Virus record (IMG/VR): IMGVR_UViG_3300034418_007296
Span: 1-26,611 of that record
Origin: a virus
DNA: 26,611 nt
Reading direction: 5' to 3' (one strand)
Shown here: positions 1 through 5,655 of the stretch, piece after piece
Position numbering within the stretch: position 1 is the stretch's first letter
Layout of the letters: each line of letters starts with the position of its first letter
Made by a program: the position numbers and the translations under genes
The notes under the pieces: generated by a model
The model's database searches: none
What the model was told of the DNA's origin: nothing
Seen by the model: only the letters and a program-made list of their open reading frames with translations

Positions 1-14
1 CCACCTCTCGGTGG
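1..14 (-). terminator. Hairpin at window edge, possible terminator
   Basis: CCACC-TCTC-GGTGG forms a five-base-pair stem. Read on the minus strand it lies 10 bases beyond the stop codon of the small gene at 25-264 and has a GAGA (GNRA-type) loop. A terminator would need a U-tract, which would fall outside the window, so this is only a candidate. Confidence 0.4.
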
Positions 15-24
15 GTTCGTGGTA

Positions 25-264
25 TTAGGCGTGGTAGCCTTTTAGTTGGGTGGAACGTATCTTTCTAAGTACATCTGCAACTTCTTTGAGGCCTTTACTA
101 GCAGCTTTCAAATCCATGATGCATTCGAGTTCAGACCCATCAACATCATCTGCATTTGATGGCTTTGATTTAGCTATCTCTTCTCGGTGCTCGTCTAGAA
201 GAAACATAGCAGTGTAAACGTTGTTGATTTGTTCTGTCAATTCTTTGTTAGTAACAATACTCAT
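25..264 (-). CDS. Small helical phage protein, unknown function (79 aa)
   Basis: I do not recognise this protein. It is predicted to be almost entirely helical, with an acidic middle (residues about 28-50) and a basic C-terminus (about 58-75). It has no signal peptide, membrane segment or cysteine cluster. It is the last gene of the left arm inside the window and stands apart from the other minus-strand genes. The 349 bases upstream hold no gene but do contain two terminators for the preceding run, so it probably has its own promoter or starts a new unit. I could not find a clear Bacteroidota-type promoter ahead of it. A hairpin lies just beyond its stop. Confidence 0.7.
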   Translation of the reverse strand: MSIVTNKELTEQINNVYTAMFLLDEHREEIAKSKPSNADDVDGSELECIMDLKAASKGLKEVADVLRKIRSTQLKGYHA

Positions 265-334
265 AATAAATAATTAATAGTTAAATAATAATATCACTCT
301 TCGTTGGTGACAACTCTAAGATAGGTAAAAAAGT

Positions 335-400
335 TGAGACCACAAAATTTTTTTTTAGAATGACTGAGACGACAGGACGACAGGACGACAGGACTGAGAC
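335..400. repeat. TGAGAC hexamers at exact 30-base spacing plus 8-base tandem repeat
   Basis: TGAGAC starts at 335, 365 and 395, exactly 30 bases apart. Between the last two lie three direct copies of GACGACAG (368-391), and the nonamer GACTGAGAC flanks this block at 362-370 and 392-400. The spacing is close to three helical turns, so bound proteins would sit on roughly one face of the DNA. An iteron-like or regulatory role is inference. Confidence 0.6.
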
Positions 401-495
401 CATGAAAGGTAGAACACTACACTCTACAGATACAAAGTAGGTAGTCAAAATAAATTTGTAGGGGGTAGCAAAAATTTTTTTTGTGGTGGGAGTCT

Positions 496-509
496 GTAAT
501 ATATATTAC
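496..509. repeat. Perfect 14-base palindrome
   Basis: GTAATATATATTAC reads the same on both strands. It lies in the gene-free region between the minus-strand terminators and the phased repeats. It could be a dimeric regulator's site or a simple A+T-rich unwinding element. Confidence 0.5.
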
Positions 510-532
510 CCACACCCCCAACATGCAGAAAT

Positions 533-557
533 AAAAAACCCCCAACCTGGTGGGGGG
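533..557 (-). terminator. Second minus-strand intrinsic terminator
   Basis: On the minus strand a C-run (552-557) pairs with a G-run (539-543), extended by one A-T pair around a six-base loop, and is followed by six T (complement of 533-538). It lies just downstream of the stronger terminator at 560-585, making a tandem pair that ends the run of genes finishing with 614-892. Confidence 0.7.
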
Positions 558-559
558 AT

Positions 560-585
560 AAAAAAAACACCCTCCGAAGAGGGTG
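560..585 (-). terminator. Strong minus-strand intrinsic terminator with UUCG loop
   Basis: On the minus strand the sequence is CACCCTC-TTCG-GAGGGTG followed by eight T (complement of 560-567). The 7-base-pair stem, the very stable UUCG tetraloop and the perfect U-tract make this a textbook intrinsic terminator. It lies 28 bases after the stop of the HNH-like gene. Confidence 0.9.
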
Positions 586-613
586 CAAAACTAAAAAACG
601 AGGATGGGATTAG

Positions 614-892
614 TTATTTTCTTTTCTTTTTCTTATTTGCGTTGGCAATAGCAGCACCTCTCTTTCTGTTAGCAGTACGAGATGTTACCTTTAAGTTGCT
701 CTTTGCATTTGTTCCTCCCTTAGAGAGAGGTTTCTTGTGGTCTACTTCTTTACCGTCTCCCTTTTTGAGGCGGCCTTCTTTAGTAAGGATACGTCTTGCC
801 TTGTTACGCTCGGAGCGTTCAGCAATCGCTTTCTTAGAACCCCAATACTTCTTGTAGTTCTTCTTGTTATATTCTTTACTGTTCGTAGCCAT
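614..892 (-). CDS. Small basic HNH-like protein (92 aa)
   Basis: This very basic protein has a Lys/Arg-rich N-terminal half followed by a segment (residues about 50-79) with the pattern VDHKKPLSKGG, then N-x-L near residues 66-67, and ends with an N/R/K-rich tail. The D51-H52 pair and the downstream Asn residues match the shortened HNH nuclease-like proteins common in phages. The CxxC zinc pairs of full HNH enzymes are missing. Phage HNH proteins can be homing endonucleases or act with terminase in DNA packaging. Here the gene is the last of the minus-strand run, next to two terminators and far from terminase, so the role is open. It may bind DNA without cutting it. Confidence 0.7.
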   Translation of the reverse strand: MATNSKEYNKKNYKKYWGSKKAIAERSERNKARRILTKEGRLKKGDGKEVDHKKPLSKGGTNAKSNLKVTSRTANRKRGAAIANANKKKKRK

Positions 893-982
893 GTGTATAT
901 ATTAGTCCTTCGTGGTATGTAGTTGTTATAGTATATATCAATCTATCCATCTCTAGGGTGTTATCCGAGGGAATATGTTCCA

Positions 983-1150
983 TTACTTCTTTTTACTTTT
1001 GTGTACCTTCTGAATACCAATCTTTTTTTGCTTGTCATATTGATTGTCTATATACTTTAATTTATATCTTCCGTCTTCCTGCTTCACCCACTTAAAACCT
1101 GCGGGTGCAGGTGCAAATTCAAAACTTATTCCTGGTCTATCAAAACCCAT
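983..1150 (-). CDS. Short unknown protein (55 aa)
   Basis: This short gene starts with ATG at 1150-1148, sharing one base with the stop of the upstream gene (TAATG), the same coupling used throughout this arm. The product begins MGFDRPGISF, has a Pro/Ala-rich stretch (residues 13-17), a KWV segment and a basic Lys-rich C-terminus. It has no cysteines or membrane segment, and I do not recognise a family. The overlap and sensible composition make it a likely real gene despite its size. Small basic proteins here could be minor virion components or nucleic-acid binders, but that is inference. Confidence 0.65.
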   Translation of the reverse strand: MGFDRPGISFEFAPAPAGFKWVKQEDGRYKLKYIDNQYDKQKKIGIQKVHKSKKK

Positions 1151-1467
1151 TACTTCTTTTTCCTTCCGCCACCTTTCAAGTCGTTGTCTTGAGAGTGGCC
1201 TCCTTTAATAAATGAATTAACTCTGCCCATAGCCCATTGGTGTGCAGTCATTCCTGGTCTACTACCGCTAGATGCATAGGCTCCTAATCCTCTCTGATAT
1301 ACCTTCTTCAGAGTGGATTTGGAAAACCTTGAGTTAGCTGCCTTTGTGGCAAGCTTGGAGTCTACAGAGGCTCCTCCTTTCTTTGACGTTTTACCGCCTT
1401 TCTTGTATTTTTGTATACCCATCCCACTACCATCAGCGTATTGACTTGTAAATGGTGACTTTCTCAT
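1150..1467 (-). CDS. Basic Gly/Lys-rich protein with DUF5824-like core (105 aa)
   Basis: The central and C-terminal part contains VYQRGLGAYASSGSRPG followed by T-A-x-x-W-A-x-x-R-V (about residues 56-83). This pattern recurs in small phage and large-DNA-virus proteins classed, from memory, as DUF5824; the function is unknown. The N-terminus (residues 3-17) reads SPFTSQYADGSGMG and closely matches a stretch of the post-capsid protein at 18169-18774, hinting at a common virion partner. Both ends are basic and glycine-rich, probably flexible. The start overlaps the upstream stop by four bases (ATGA) and the stop overlaps the next start by one. Confidence 0.75.
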   Translation of the reverse strand: MRKSPFTSQYADGSGMGIQKYKKGGKTSKKGGASVDSKLATKAANSRFSKSTLKKVYQRGLGAYASSGSRPGMTAHQWAMGRVNSFIKGGHSQDNDLKGGGRKKK

Positions 1468-1676
1468 TTTTTCTTTCGTTTTACAGATTTTTTACTGGTG
1501 GTGGTTTTCTTCTTTGTATCCCGAACTTTCTTCTCCATCCTTTCTCTAAGTTCAGCAGCTTGTTTTACTTTACCTTCTCGATAAAGCTTTCCCGCTTTGC
1601 GAATCATCTTCTCCCTAGCAGAGCCAGGGGCAGCTTTGTACCTCTTCGGTAGGGGTTTACGTGCTTTCTTAGGCAT
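1464..1676 (-). CDS. Very basic small protein, unknown (70 aa)
   Basis: The ATG at 1676 was chosen over a longer reading starting at 1778 because the extension would run across the gene at 1669-1827, and because the 1676 ATG overlaps that gene's stop (ATGCCTAA), as in neighbouring gene pairs. The product starts MPKKARKPLPKRYK, has a helical charged middle (residues about 15-50) and ends in a Thr/Lys/Ser/Arg-rich tail. Such a lysine-rich protein could bind nucleic acid. I do not recognise a family. The stop overlaps the downstream start (ATGA). Confidence 0.7.
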   Translation of the reverse strand: MPKKARKPLPKRYKAAPGSAREKMIRKAGKLYREGKVKQAAELRERMEKKVRDTKKKTTTSKKSVKRKKK

Positions 1677-1827
1677 GACTTTCGATGTTAAAGGTGAATG
1701 TTGCCACAAAAAGAAAGATTTGGACAGTATGCCAATTGTCTTTTGGTGTGGGGCGTAAATATTCCCACCCAAGAGCAAGCCTATCGTGAGGCCAGTGCAG
1801 TGATAGCGTTAAATCCCAATCTCTCAT
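1669..1827 (-). CDS. Short aromatic/hydrophobic protein of a phage mini-protein type (52 aa)
   Basis: The ATG at 1827-1825 overlaps the upstream stop as ATGA, and the stop at 1669-1671 overlaps the next gene's start. The product has DLTLSLHWP, then LGWEYLRPTP, then a charged HTV segment leading into a hydrophobic run QIFLFVATFTFNI (residues 36-48). The arrangement W-x-Y, a polar loop, then a hydrophobic beta or membrane stretch recalls short phage proteins I have seen without a known function. The hydrophobic stretch is short for a membrane helix and more like beta strands. The double overlap makes it very likely real. Confidence 0.7.
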   Translation of the reverse strand: MRDWDLTLSLHWPHDRLALGWEYLRPTPKDNWHTVQIFLFVATFTFNIESHA

Positions 1828-1961
1828 TTCTTATTTTTAAAGTATTGAATTTGTCGCTCTCTTTCTTGAGCTTTCTTCTTACTCCTAAAAGTACCTAAAA
1901 CTTTGCTACCATCCTTAGAAAAAAGCTTCCATTGATTCTTATTTCGAGTTTTTCTAATCAT
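1824..1961 (-). CDS. Short basic phage peptide with LG-x-F-x-SKKKA motif (45 aa)
   Basis: The gene begins one base after the stop of the triple-repeat protein and ends with an ATGA overlap into the next gene. The product reads as QWKLFSKDGSKVLGTFRSKK followed by a helical AQERERQIQYFK tail. This matches a widespread type of tiny phage protein in which a beta hairpin (W-x-x-x-S-x-DG-K-x-LG-x-F/H-x-S) is followed by a short charged helix. Function is unknown. Closely related short ORFs are often near structural genes, but no role is established. Confidence 0.7.
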   Translation of the reverse strand: MIRKTRNKNQWKLFSKDGSKVLGTFRSKKKAQERERQIQYFKNKK

Positions 1962-1962
1962 C

Positions 1963-2658
1963 TTAGAAATCCTTTACAATAGCTAAGAAAGCTGGATTAC
2001 CTCTATCATCCTTAAGTATAAACATATCACATTCGATAAGACCTGCGGCTCGAGCATCAGCTTCAGACTCATAAACAGGAAGAGATGAAATAATTTGACT
2101 TAACGTAATATATCCTCTTGGAATGTTGCAGTTTCTATAGAGAATGTCGTCTTTAGGCACAGCAACATCAAAATAAGGTATTTCTTTTGACTCTGCACCA
2201 ACTGCGCTACCAGCTGGGGCGGGAGAAGGTACAAAGCTTAAAGAAGCATCTCCTGCTGAATTTTTTAAGTAAGCATCACAAGCTTTCAAACCATCTCCAA
2301 CAGCTGCTTCAGCAGTATTATATACAGGAAGTCTTCCTAATACAGAAGATAATTTAACATATCCCCTTGGAAGAGGTCCGCATCCTTGCTTGATAACTTC
2401 TTCTTTAGGAAAAGAAATATCAAGAGAGTTTCCAGTAGCATTTGCACCTGAAGCTCTTGTAGTGTCTCCAACTACAGCAATTCTTCCTGACCACTGATAA
2501 ATATCACAGTCTCTTAATCCAGCTGCTTTTGCTGCTTCGTCTCCTGTATATGTAGGTAATTTTGAAATTACTGAAAGTAATTTTACATAACCTGCAGGCA
2601 CATCACAATTGTGCTTTACTAGGTGTTCTTTTTTGATTGATAAATCGTAACTAGGCAT
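1963..2658 (-). CDS. Three-repeat protein sharing its repeat motif with the fibre genes (231 aa)
   Basis: The protein consists of three tandem repeats at about residues 3-54, 78-130 and 162-213, joined by Gly/Ala/Ser-rich linkers. Each repeat has a strand (DLS, DIS, DVA), a Lys/Pro-Lys step, a Cys (18, 93, 177), P-x-GY followed by a Leu/Ser-containing helix, LP-x-Y, an Ala-rich helix with GL, and CD-x-Y/F (second Cys at 51, 127, 210). The two cysteines sit 33-34 residues apart in every repeat, suggesting a conserved structural pair. The first part of the repeat matches the N-termini of proteins at 23300 and, more distantly, 24361 and 26499. The Ala-rich GL-x-x-C/G-D-x-Y half resembles short domains seen in other phage proteins. 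A virion surface, adaptor or tail role is inferred from this kinship. Confidence 0.75.
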   Translation of the reverse strand: MPSYDLSIKKEHLVKHNCDVPAGYVKLLSVISKLPTYTGDEAAKAAGLRDCDIYQWSGRIAVVGDTTRASGANATGNSLDISFPKEEVIKQGCGPLPRGYVKLSSVLGRLPVYNTAEAAVGDGLKACDAYLKNSAGDASLSFVPSPAPAGSAVGAESKEIPYFDVAVPKDDILYRNCNIPRGYITLSQIISSLPVYESEADARAAGLIECDMFILKDDRGNPAFLAIVKDF

Positions 2659-2682
2659 TATTTCTCGTTTTCTATTTTATTT

Positions 2683-3402
2683 TTAGTTATTCTCAGCTTC
2701 CCATTCAAGCTGTTCTTTTAATTCATTTAGTGCTTCGGTTAATCTTTCGCTTCCCTCAGCGTATTGTTCAAGGCTATCTGTCCATTTTGTGTTAAACCAT
2801 CCAAGTTTGACAGTAAACCCTTTCCCATTTGTACTTCCTCCCCCATCATCTTCTAATTCTTTACCATCATAGTAGAGTTTTTCTATAAACTCTCCAAAGT
2901 TTGTTTCTAGTATTCCAGCAGAGAGTTTTTTCTCATCGAACTCTTCTCCTTCCTCTAGTTCTAGAGTCCAAGTATTCAACCATCCCTTCTCTTCGCTCAT
3001 ACAAGCCACTACAGGCACGTAATCTTCTTTGCTGATGTCTTGGTGCAAATTATCCCAATCAGGCTCCTCCTCGTCAAAGAAACCGCCTTCTCGCCCCCAT
3101 AAGAACTGATGTTCTACTTCTCGTTCCTCATCAGTGTCTGTATCTACTAAAGTTACGGTTGAACTAGCGTGACTTCCGTAAAAATGTAGGATATCATCAA
3201 TATCATGCCAGTAGTGGTCTCCATTTTCTGTCATTTCAGGGATATCTTCGTTTTCATTGTCTTCCCAAGCATCTAGAATGTAATCAGCGAACTCTTCTTC
3301 GTCTGAACCCGCCCAATAATTATAGAATTCTTCTGTTACTCGTCCGATAGTAATCTCACCACCATAACGATACCCTATAATGTTATAAACTTTTTTACTC
3401 AT
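2683..3402 (-). CDS. Strongly acidic protein, unknown (239 aa)
   Basis: Asp and Glu far outnumber Lys and Arg across the whole length, with clusters such as SDEEEF (about residue 33), DNENEDIPE (48-56), DTDTDEERE (88-96) and ELEEGEEFDEKK (148-159). Tryptophans and tyrosines are also frequent, suggesting a folded rather than disordered protein. No membrane segment or known motif is visible. The start overlaps the holin-like gene by eight bases. Such composition occurs in DNA-mimic inhibitors and in proteins that handle basic partners, but this is only a possibility. A candidate internal promoter in the holin-like gene may express it separately. Confidence 0.75.
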   Translation of the reverse strand: MSKKVYNIIGYRYGGEITIGRVTEEFYNYWAGSDEEEFADYILDAWEDNENEDIPEMTENGDHYWHDIDDILHFYGSHASSTVTLVDTDTDEEREVEHQFLWGREGGFFDEEEPDWDNLHQDISKEDYVPVVACMSEEKGWLNTWTLELEEGEEFDEKKLSAGILETNFGEFIEKLYYDGKELEDDGGGSTNGKGFTVKLGWFNTKWTDSLEQYAEGSERLTEALNELKEQLEWEAENN

Positions 3403-3637
3403 GGTTTTGGTTTTTTCTTTTACTAAGTATTTCGGAAAACTTTTCCGATGCTGTGAATCCTAGTCCTGCCATGACTATCCATTGTAAGGATTCAAACATA
3501 TGTTGTTCTACGGTGTAATCACAAAACAAGTTTGATGTAAAAGCAATCAGCATAAAAAGCAGGCACATTGCTGTAACCACTCTTTTAGAGGATACTTCTC
3601 CTCCTTCTGAAAACATTGCTTTAAAAAACTTTCTCAT
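3395..3637 (-). CDS. Putative holin-like membrane protein (80 aa)
   Basis: A short amphipathic and polar N-terminus (residues 1-18, containing SEGGEVSSKR) is followed by a clear membrane helix (about 19-38, rich in Leu, Met, Phe and Ala) and a second, weaker hydrophobic segment (about 50-63) ending in GLGFTASEKF, then a basic tail. Length, two hydrophobic segments and charged tail fit a small phage holin, which would permeabilise the inner membrane at lysis. The pattern SSKR plus GLGFTA-x-EKF recurs in small membrane proteins of Bacteroidota phages, as I recall. No endolysin is visible in the window, so the lysis role is not confirmed. It is coupled to two tiny genes upstream. Confidence 0.6.
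   Translation of the reverse strand: MRKFFKAMFSEGGEVSSKRVVTAMCLLFMLIAFTSNLFCDYTVEQHMFESLQWIVMAGLGFTASEKFSEILSKRKNQNHE
3493..3525 (-). promoter_or_regulatory. Candidate internal promoter in the holin-like gene
   Basis: On the minus strand TTTG (complement of 3522-3525), a 21-base spacer and TATGTTTG (complement of 3493-3500) match the Bacteroidota consensus TTTG-N19-21-TAnnTTTG. It would start transcripts about 80-90 bases before the acidic protein at 2683-3402. It lies in coding sequence of A+T-rich DNA, so chance is possible. Confidence 0.3.
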
Positions 3638-3708
3638 GACTTACGTAGCCTGTCAATAATGATATATGCTAATAATAATACAGTAACTATAGCAGTTTCT
3701 ATTGACAT
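3634..3708 (-). CDS. Single-span membrane micro-peptide (24 aa)
   Basis: The ATG at 3708-3706 shares one base with the upstream stop (TAATG) and the stop overlaps the holin-like start as ATGA. The product is MSIETAIVTV, then a Leu/Ala/Ile-rich stretch through residue 18, and the basic end DRLRKS. That is one short membrane span with a positive C-terminus. Its position directly before the holin-like gene suggests a holin modulator or lysis accessory, which is inference. The perfect tiling of overlaps on both sides is the main evidence that it is translated. Confidence 0.6.
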   Translation of the reverse strand: MSIETAIVTVLLLAYIIIDRLRKS

Positions 3709-3800
3709 TATTTTTTTCTACAATTTTTTACCTCACAATAACCCAGGCAAACTTTGCCAAGGGTAACCCATTTTACAAATAAGCAAACTAATCGTTTCAT
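3708..3800 (-). CDS. Cysteine-containing hydrophobic micro-peptide (30 aa)
   Basis: The start overlaps the upstream stop as ATGA and the stop overlaps the next start as TAATG. The peptide begins MKRLVCLFVKWVTLGKVCLG and ends in a Cys/Lys-rich tail, giving four cysteines in 30 residues. A basic start followed by a hydrophobic run could be a membrane or signal-like segment. The first Cys lies too close to the N-terminus for a typical lipobox. I know no function. Its place just before the membrane peptide and holin-like gene suggests a membrane-associated or lysis-related role. Confidence 0.6.
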   Translation of the reverse strand: MKRLVCLFVKWVTLGKVCLGYCEVKNCRKK

Positions 3801-4051
3801 TCTTCTTCTTTTTTATCATACCACTGTGTAGTATGAGTATCTATATCTTTTTTTGGCTCTTCCTCCTGTTTCTCCTCCTCATGAAGAACATCATCGTTAC
3901 ATAAAAACTTCATCATATCGTAGCTCCATATGCCCACCATATCAGGGTATTTCTCAAATAGTTCCCCCGAAGTTTTTAAATCATCATACCTAGCTCTAGA
4001 GTCCCAAAAGGACTCCTCTTTTATAGGTTTGTACTGTTTTCTTCTAGCCAT
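3797..4051 (-). CDS. Unknown charged protein (84 aa)
   Basis: The N-terminus is basic (MARRKQYKPIKEE), the middle contains aromatic residues (FWDSRARYDD, GIWSYDMMKFLC), and the C-terminal third is a highly charged Glu/Lys/Asp-rich tail, probably disordered. No family is recognised. It heads the tightly overlapping chain of tiny genes that leads to the holin-like gene. It is separated by 42 bases from the gene upstream. Confidence 0.65.
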   Translation of the reverse strand: MARRKQYKPIKEESFWDSRARYDDLKTSGELFEKYPDMVGIWSYDMMKFLCNDDVLHEEEKQEEEPKKDIDTHTTQWYDKKEEE

Positions 4052-4093
4052 GTAATATAGTAAAAATTATTCAATTATCCAAATTGTTGACAA

Positions 4094-4303
4094 TTAGTTG
4101 GGGCAGCAATCGAAACCCCATTTAACTCTATGTTTTATTTCGTCTACAATGATAAGTGCATCTTCAACATTTAATCCTATATGCATAATATTTTCTAGGA
4201 GGTCATCTTCTATAACTTGTTCGTCATAGCCTAATCTCCTGTGGTCTAGCCAACTTTTTGATAGCTTATGTAATAGTTTTAAATGTTTCTCACTTAAATT
4301 CAT
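4094..4303 (-). CDS. Small helical protein, unknown (69 aa)
   Basis: The product starts MNLSEKHLKLLHKLSKSWLD and is predicted to be mainly helical. It contains several His and Asp/Glu residues and ends in two adjacent cysteines (CCPN). It shares one base with the preceding gene's stop (TAATG). No motif identifies its function. A short inverted repeat, AATTGT-TG-ACAATT, spans its stop codon region (4082-4095). Confidence 0.65.
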   Translation of the reverse strand: MNLSEKHLKLLHKLSKSWLDHRRLGYDEQVIEDDLLENIMHIGLNVEDALIIVDEIKHRVKWGFDCCPN

Positions 4304-4665
4304 TATACAATTGTAATATAATCTTTTACTCTTTCTATGACTGATTCATACGTGTCGTCATATAGTCTAGGCATAAAGCTGTGTCTAGACTGAATAATAA
4401 CTTTACCTTTGGAGTTTTGAGATATGTTCTTTATATCTTCTACTCTAATTAATATTTTTTCTTTTTTCAAATCAGATGTGTCCACCTCTTCTAAATCGTC
4501 TGCACAAATTTCCTCACAAGCTTCTTCAAAACGTTCTGAAGACAATCCTAAATTCTCAGCTTTTTCTTTTGCTTCTTCCAAACACTTTTCACAATCTAAA
4601 GTATCAGCAAAATTGTTTGAAGTTGCGTAGTAACCTGTTAATTCTATAAATACTATTTTACTCAT
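4303..4665 (-). CDS. Unknown protein, acidic N-terminal half (120 aa)
   Basis: I chose the ATG at 4665 rather than a GTG one codon earlier, because the ATG overlaps the exonuclease stop by one base (TGATG), as elsewhere in the arm. The protein opens with a beta-like MSKIVFIELTGYYA, then an acidic helical region with Cys at about residues 24, 27, 48 and 53, and closes with beta-rich sequence (KILIRVEDI, KVIIQSR). No family is recognised. Coupling to the exonuclease gene suggests coordinated expression with the DNA metabolism genes. Confidence 0.65.
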   Translation of the reverse strand: MSKIVFIELTGYYATSNNFADTLDCEKCLEEAKEKAENLGLSSERFEEACEEICADDLEEVDTSDLKKEKILIRVEDIKNISQNSKGKVIIQSRHSFMPRLYDDTYESVIERVKDYITIV

Positions 4666-5654
4666 CACACTGATTTAGTCAGTAGCCTTCTAGCCTCTGT
4701 TGTCAGAGAGCTCGCTCTTGACCTGTTAATACTTCCACAAGAATCACATCTAAGAGCATCGTACTCAGACATGTATGTCTTGTAAGTTCCTACAATAGTT
4801 AAGTCTGTTCCTCCACAAGTTGCACAACAAGTTACGTTTTCACCTATGTGAAGTCCCATATTTGGATGAGGAGTAATCCAAGAACGTATCCTTAAGTATA
4901 CTTCCTCTAGAAGAGTCACATCTTTAATGTTATACTCCTCCATCTTGTTGAGAGATTCTTGGTCTCCTTCCATACATCCTTTCCACAATTCAAAGCCCCC
5001 AGTCTCCATCTTACCTCCAAGCTCTAGAAACTTAGCAACATAGTCTAGTTTGTTAGACGAAATGTTAAACTTCTTCCTGACATGTTTAAGGGTGTCAATA
5101 GTCTGGTACGGTGTCGGTGGGTGTAAGCCCAGTTTCAGGAAGCGAGTGTTAACTCTTTTGATATCAAACTTGTCTCCATTGTGAGCGATTACAATGTCTG
5201 CATCGTTCAAGAGCTGCCAAAAGTTTCTTACTATTCTAGAATCATCTTGATTCTTTGCTTCTTCAGGTGTTAATTTACCTGTAAATACTTCTTCTTCAAA
5301 TAACCATTTTGCTGACCAGGTGATGATAAACCAGTCTGATTCTAGCATTGATAGGTTGTGCCCTACGTTTTGATTCCACAGCCCCCATATGTTAGACATC
5401 AGTGGTGCAGTTTCAATATCAAATATAAGAACTCTCGCAGGGCTAATGCTTTGGGCTTCTTCTCTTAATGCTTCGTCAGCATCAATTTCGGGTAAAGAGT
5501 TGATATACCTACTAACAGCTCTTCTCCAAGAATCAGTGTATTTGTACTTATGTTTTTTGCAAAACTCTTCTGCTGTATACGTAAAGTTACCGTGTTTACC
5601 ATATATTGCTAATATTTCCTCGATGTGTTTACGTATAATATCCTTTATAACCAT
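4665..5654 (-). CDS. DnaQ-like 3'-5' exonuclease with C-terminal zinc ribbon (329 aa)
   Basis: The core is a ribonuclease H-fold 3'-5' exonuclease. Exo I is FDIET (D79, E81), Exo II is AHNGDKFD (H158, N159, D164) and Exo III is YNIKD (Y241, D245), giving the acidic residues that bind two metal ions. Residues 1-60 look like a helical, possibly helix-turn-helix, DNA-binding segment. A C-terminal CxxC...CxxC set (C277, C280, C303, C306) should bind zinc. No polymerase domain is present, so this is a stand-alone nuclease that would trim single-stranded 3' ends in replication, recombination or host DNA breakdown. It is in one operon with a GIY-YIG nuclease, a PhoH-type ATPase and RecA. Confidence 0.88.
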   Translation of the reverse strand: MVIKDIIRKHIEEILAIYGKHGNFTYTAEEFCKKHKYKYTDSWRRAVSRYINSLPEIDADEALREEAQSISPARVLIFDIETAPLMSNIWGLWNQNVGHNLSMLESDWFIITWSAKWLFEEEVFTGKLTPEEAKNQDDSRIVRNFWQLLNDADIVIAHNGDKFDIKRVNTRFLKLGLHPPTPYQTIDTLKHVRKKFNISSNKLDYVAKFLELGGKMETGGFELWKGCMEGDQESLNKMEEYNIKDVTLLEEVYLRIRSWITPHPNMGLHIGENVTCCATCGGTDLTIVGTYKTYMSEYDALRCDSCGSINRSRASSLTTEARRLLTKSV

Positions 5655-5655
5655 C

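Larger units (their letters stand above)
265..613. other. 349-base gene-free region with repeats, palindrome and two terminators
   Basis: No convincing gene lies here. In order it holds an A/T-rich stretch, a small GTTG-GTGA-CAAC inverted repeat near 304-315, the hexamer TGAGAC at 335, 365 and 395, three tandem copies of an 8-base unit at 368-391, an A+T-rich stretch with a G-run near 461, a perfect 14-base palindrome at 496-509, and two minus-strand hairpin terminators at 533-585. Such a mix of phased repeats and palindromes in a long gap of a compact phage genome suggests a protein-binding or replication-related site, but nothing in the sequence proves it. Confidence 0.6.

Noticed and set aside
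368-391. Short tandem repeats as a CRISPR array
   Set aside because: Units are 8 bases without spacers; no cas genes are present.
281-403. Minus-strand 40-codon ORF across the phased repeats
   Set aside because: Its codons are made largely of the tandem repeat units and it has no coupling to a neighbour.
586-593. TAGTTTTG -7-like box on the minus strand
   Set aside because: No TTTG element at the required upstream distance, and it lies inside the terminator zone.
483-857. Plus-strand 124-codon ORF antisense to the HNH-like gene
   Set aside because: It runs through terminators and opposite to a gene with a recognisable motif; the sequence is low-complexity and hydrophobic as expected for an antisense shadow.
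876-950. Minus-strand 24-codon ORF overlapping the HNH-like start
   Set aside because: The overlap is 17 bases rather than the usual 1-4 and the peptide has no recognisable feature.
893-982. Possible tRNA or small RNA in the gap before the HNH-like gene
   Set aside because: No cloverleaf or strong hairpin can be drawn. I saw no tRNA elsewhere in the window either, though a program search was not possible.
1698-1898. Plus-strand 66-codon ORF
   Set aside because: It is antisense to two better supported minus-strand genes with clean ATGA overlaps.
5420-5427. CAAATATA (TATATTTG on the minus strand) inside the exonuclease gene, with similar boxes at 6633-6640 and 7237-7244
   Set aside because: None has a -33 element at 19-21 bases; chance matches in A+T-rich coding DNA.
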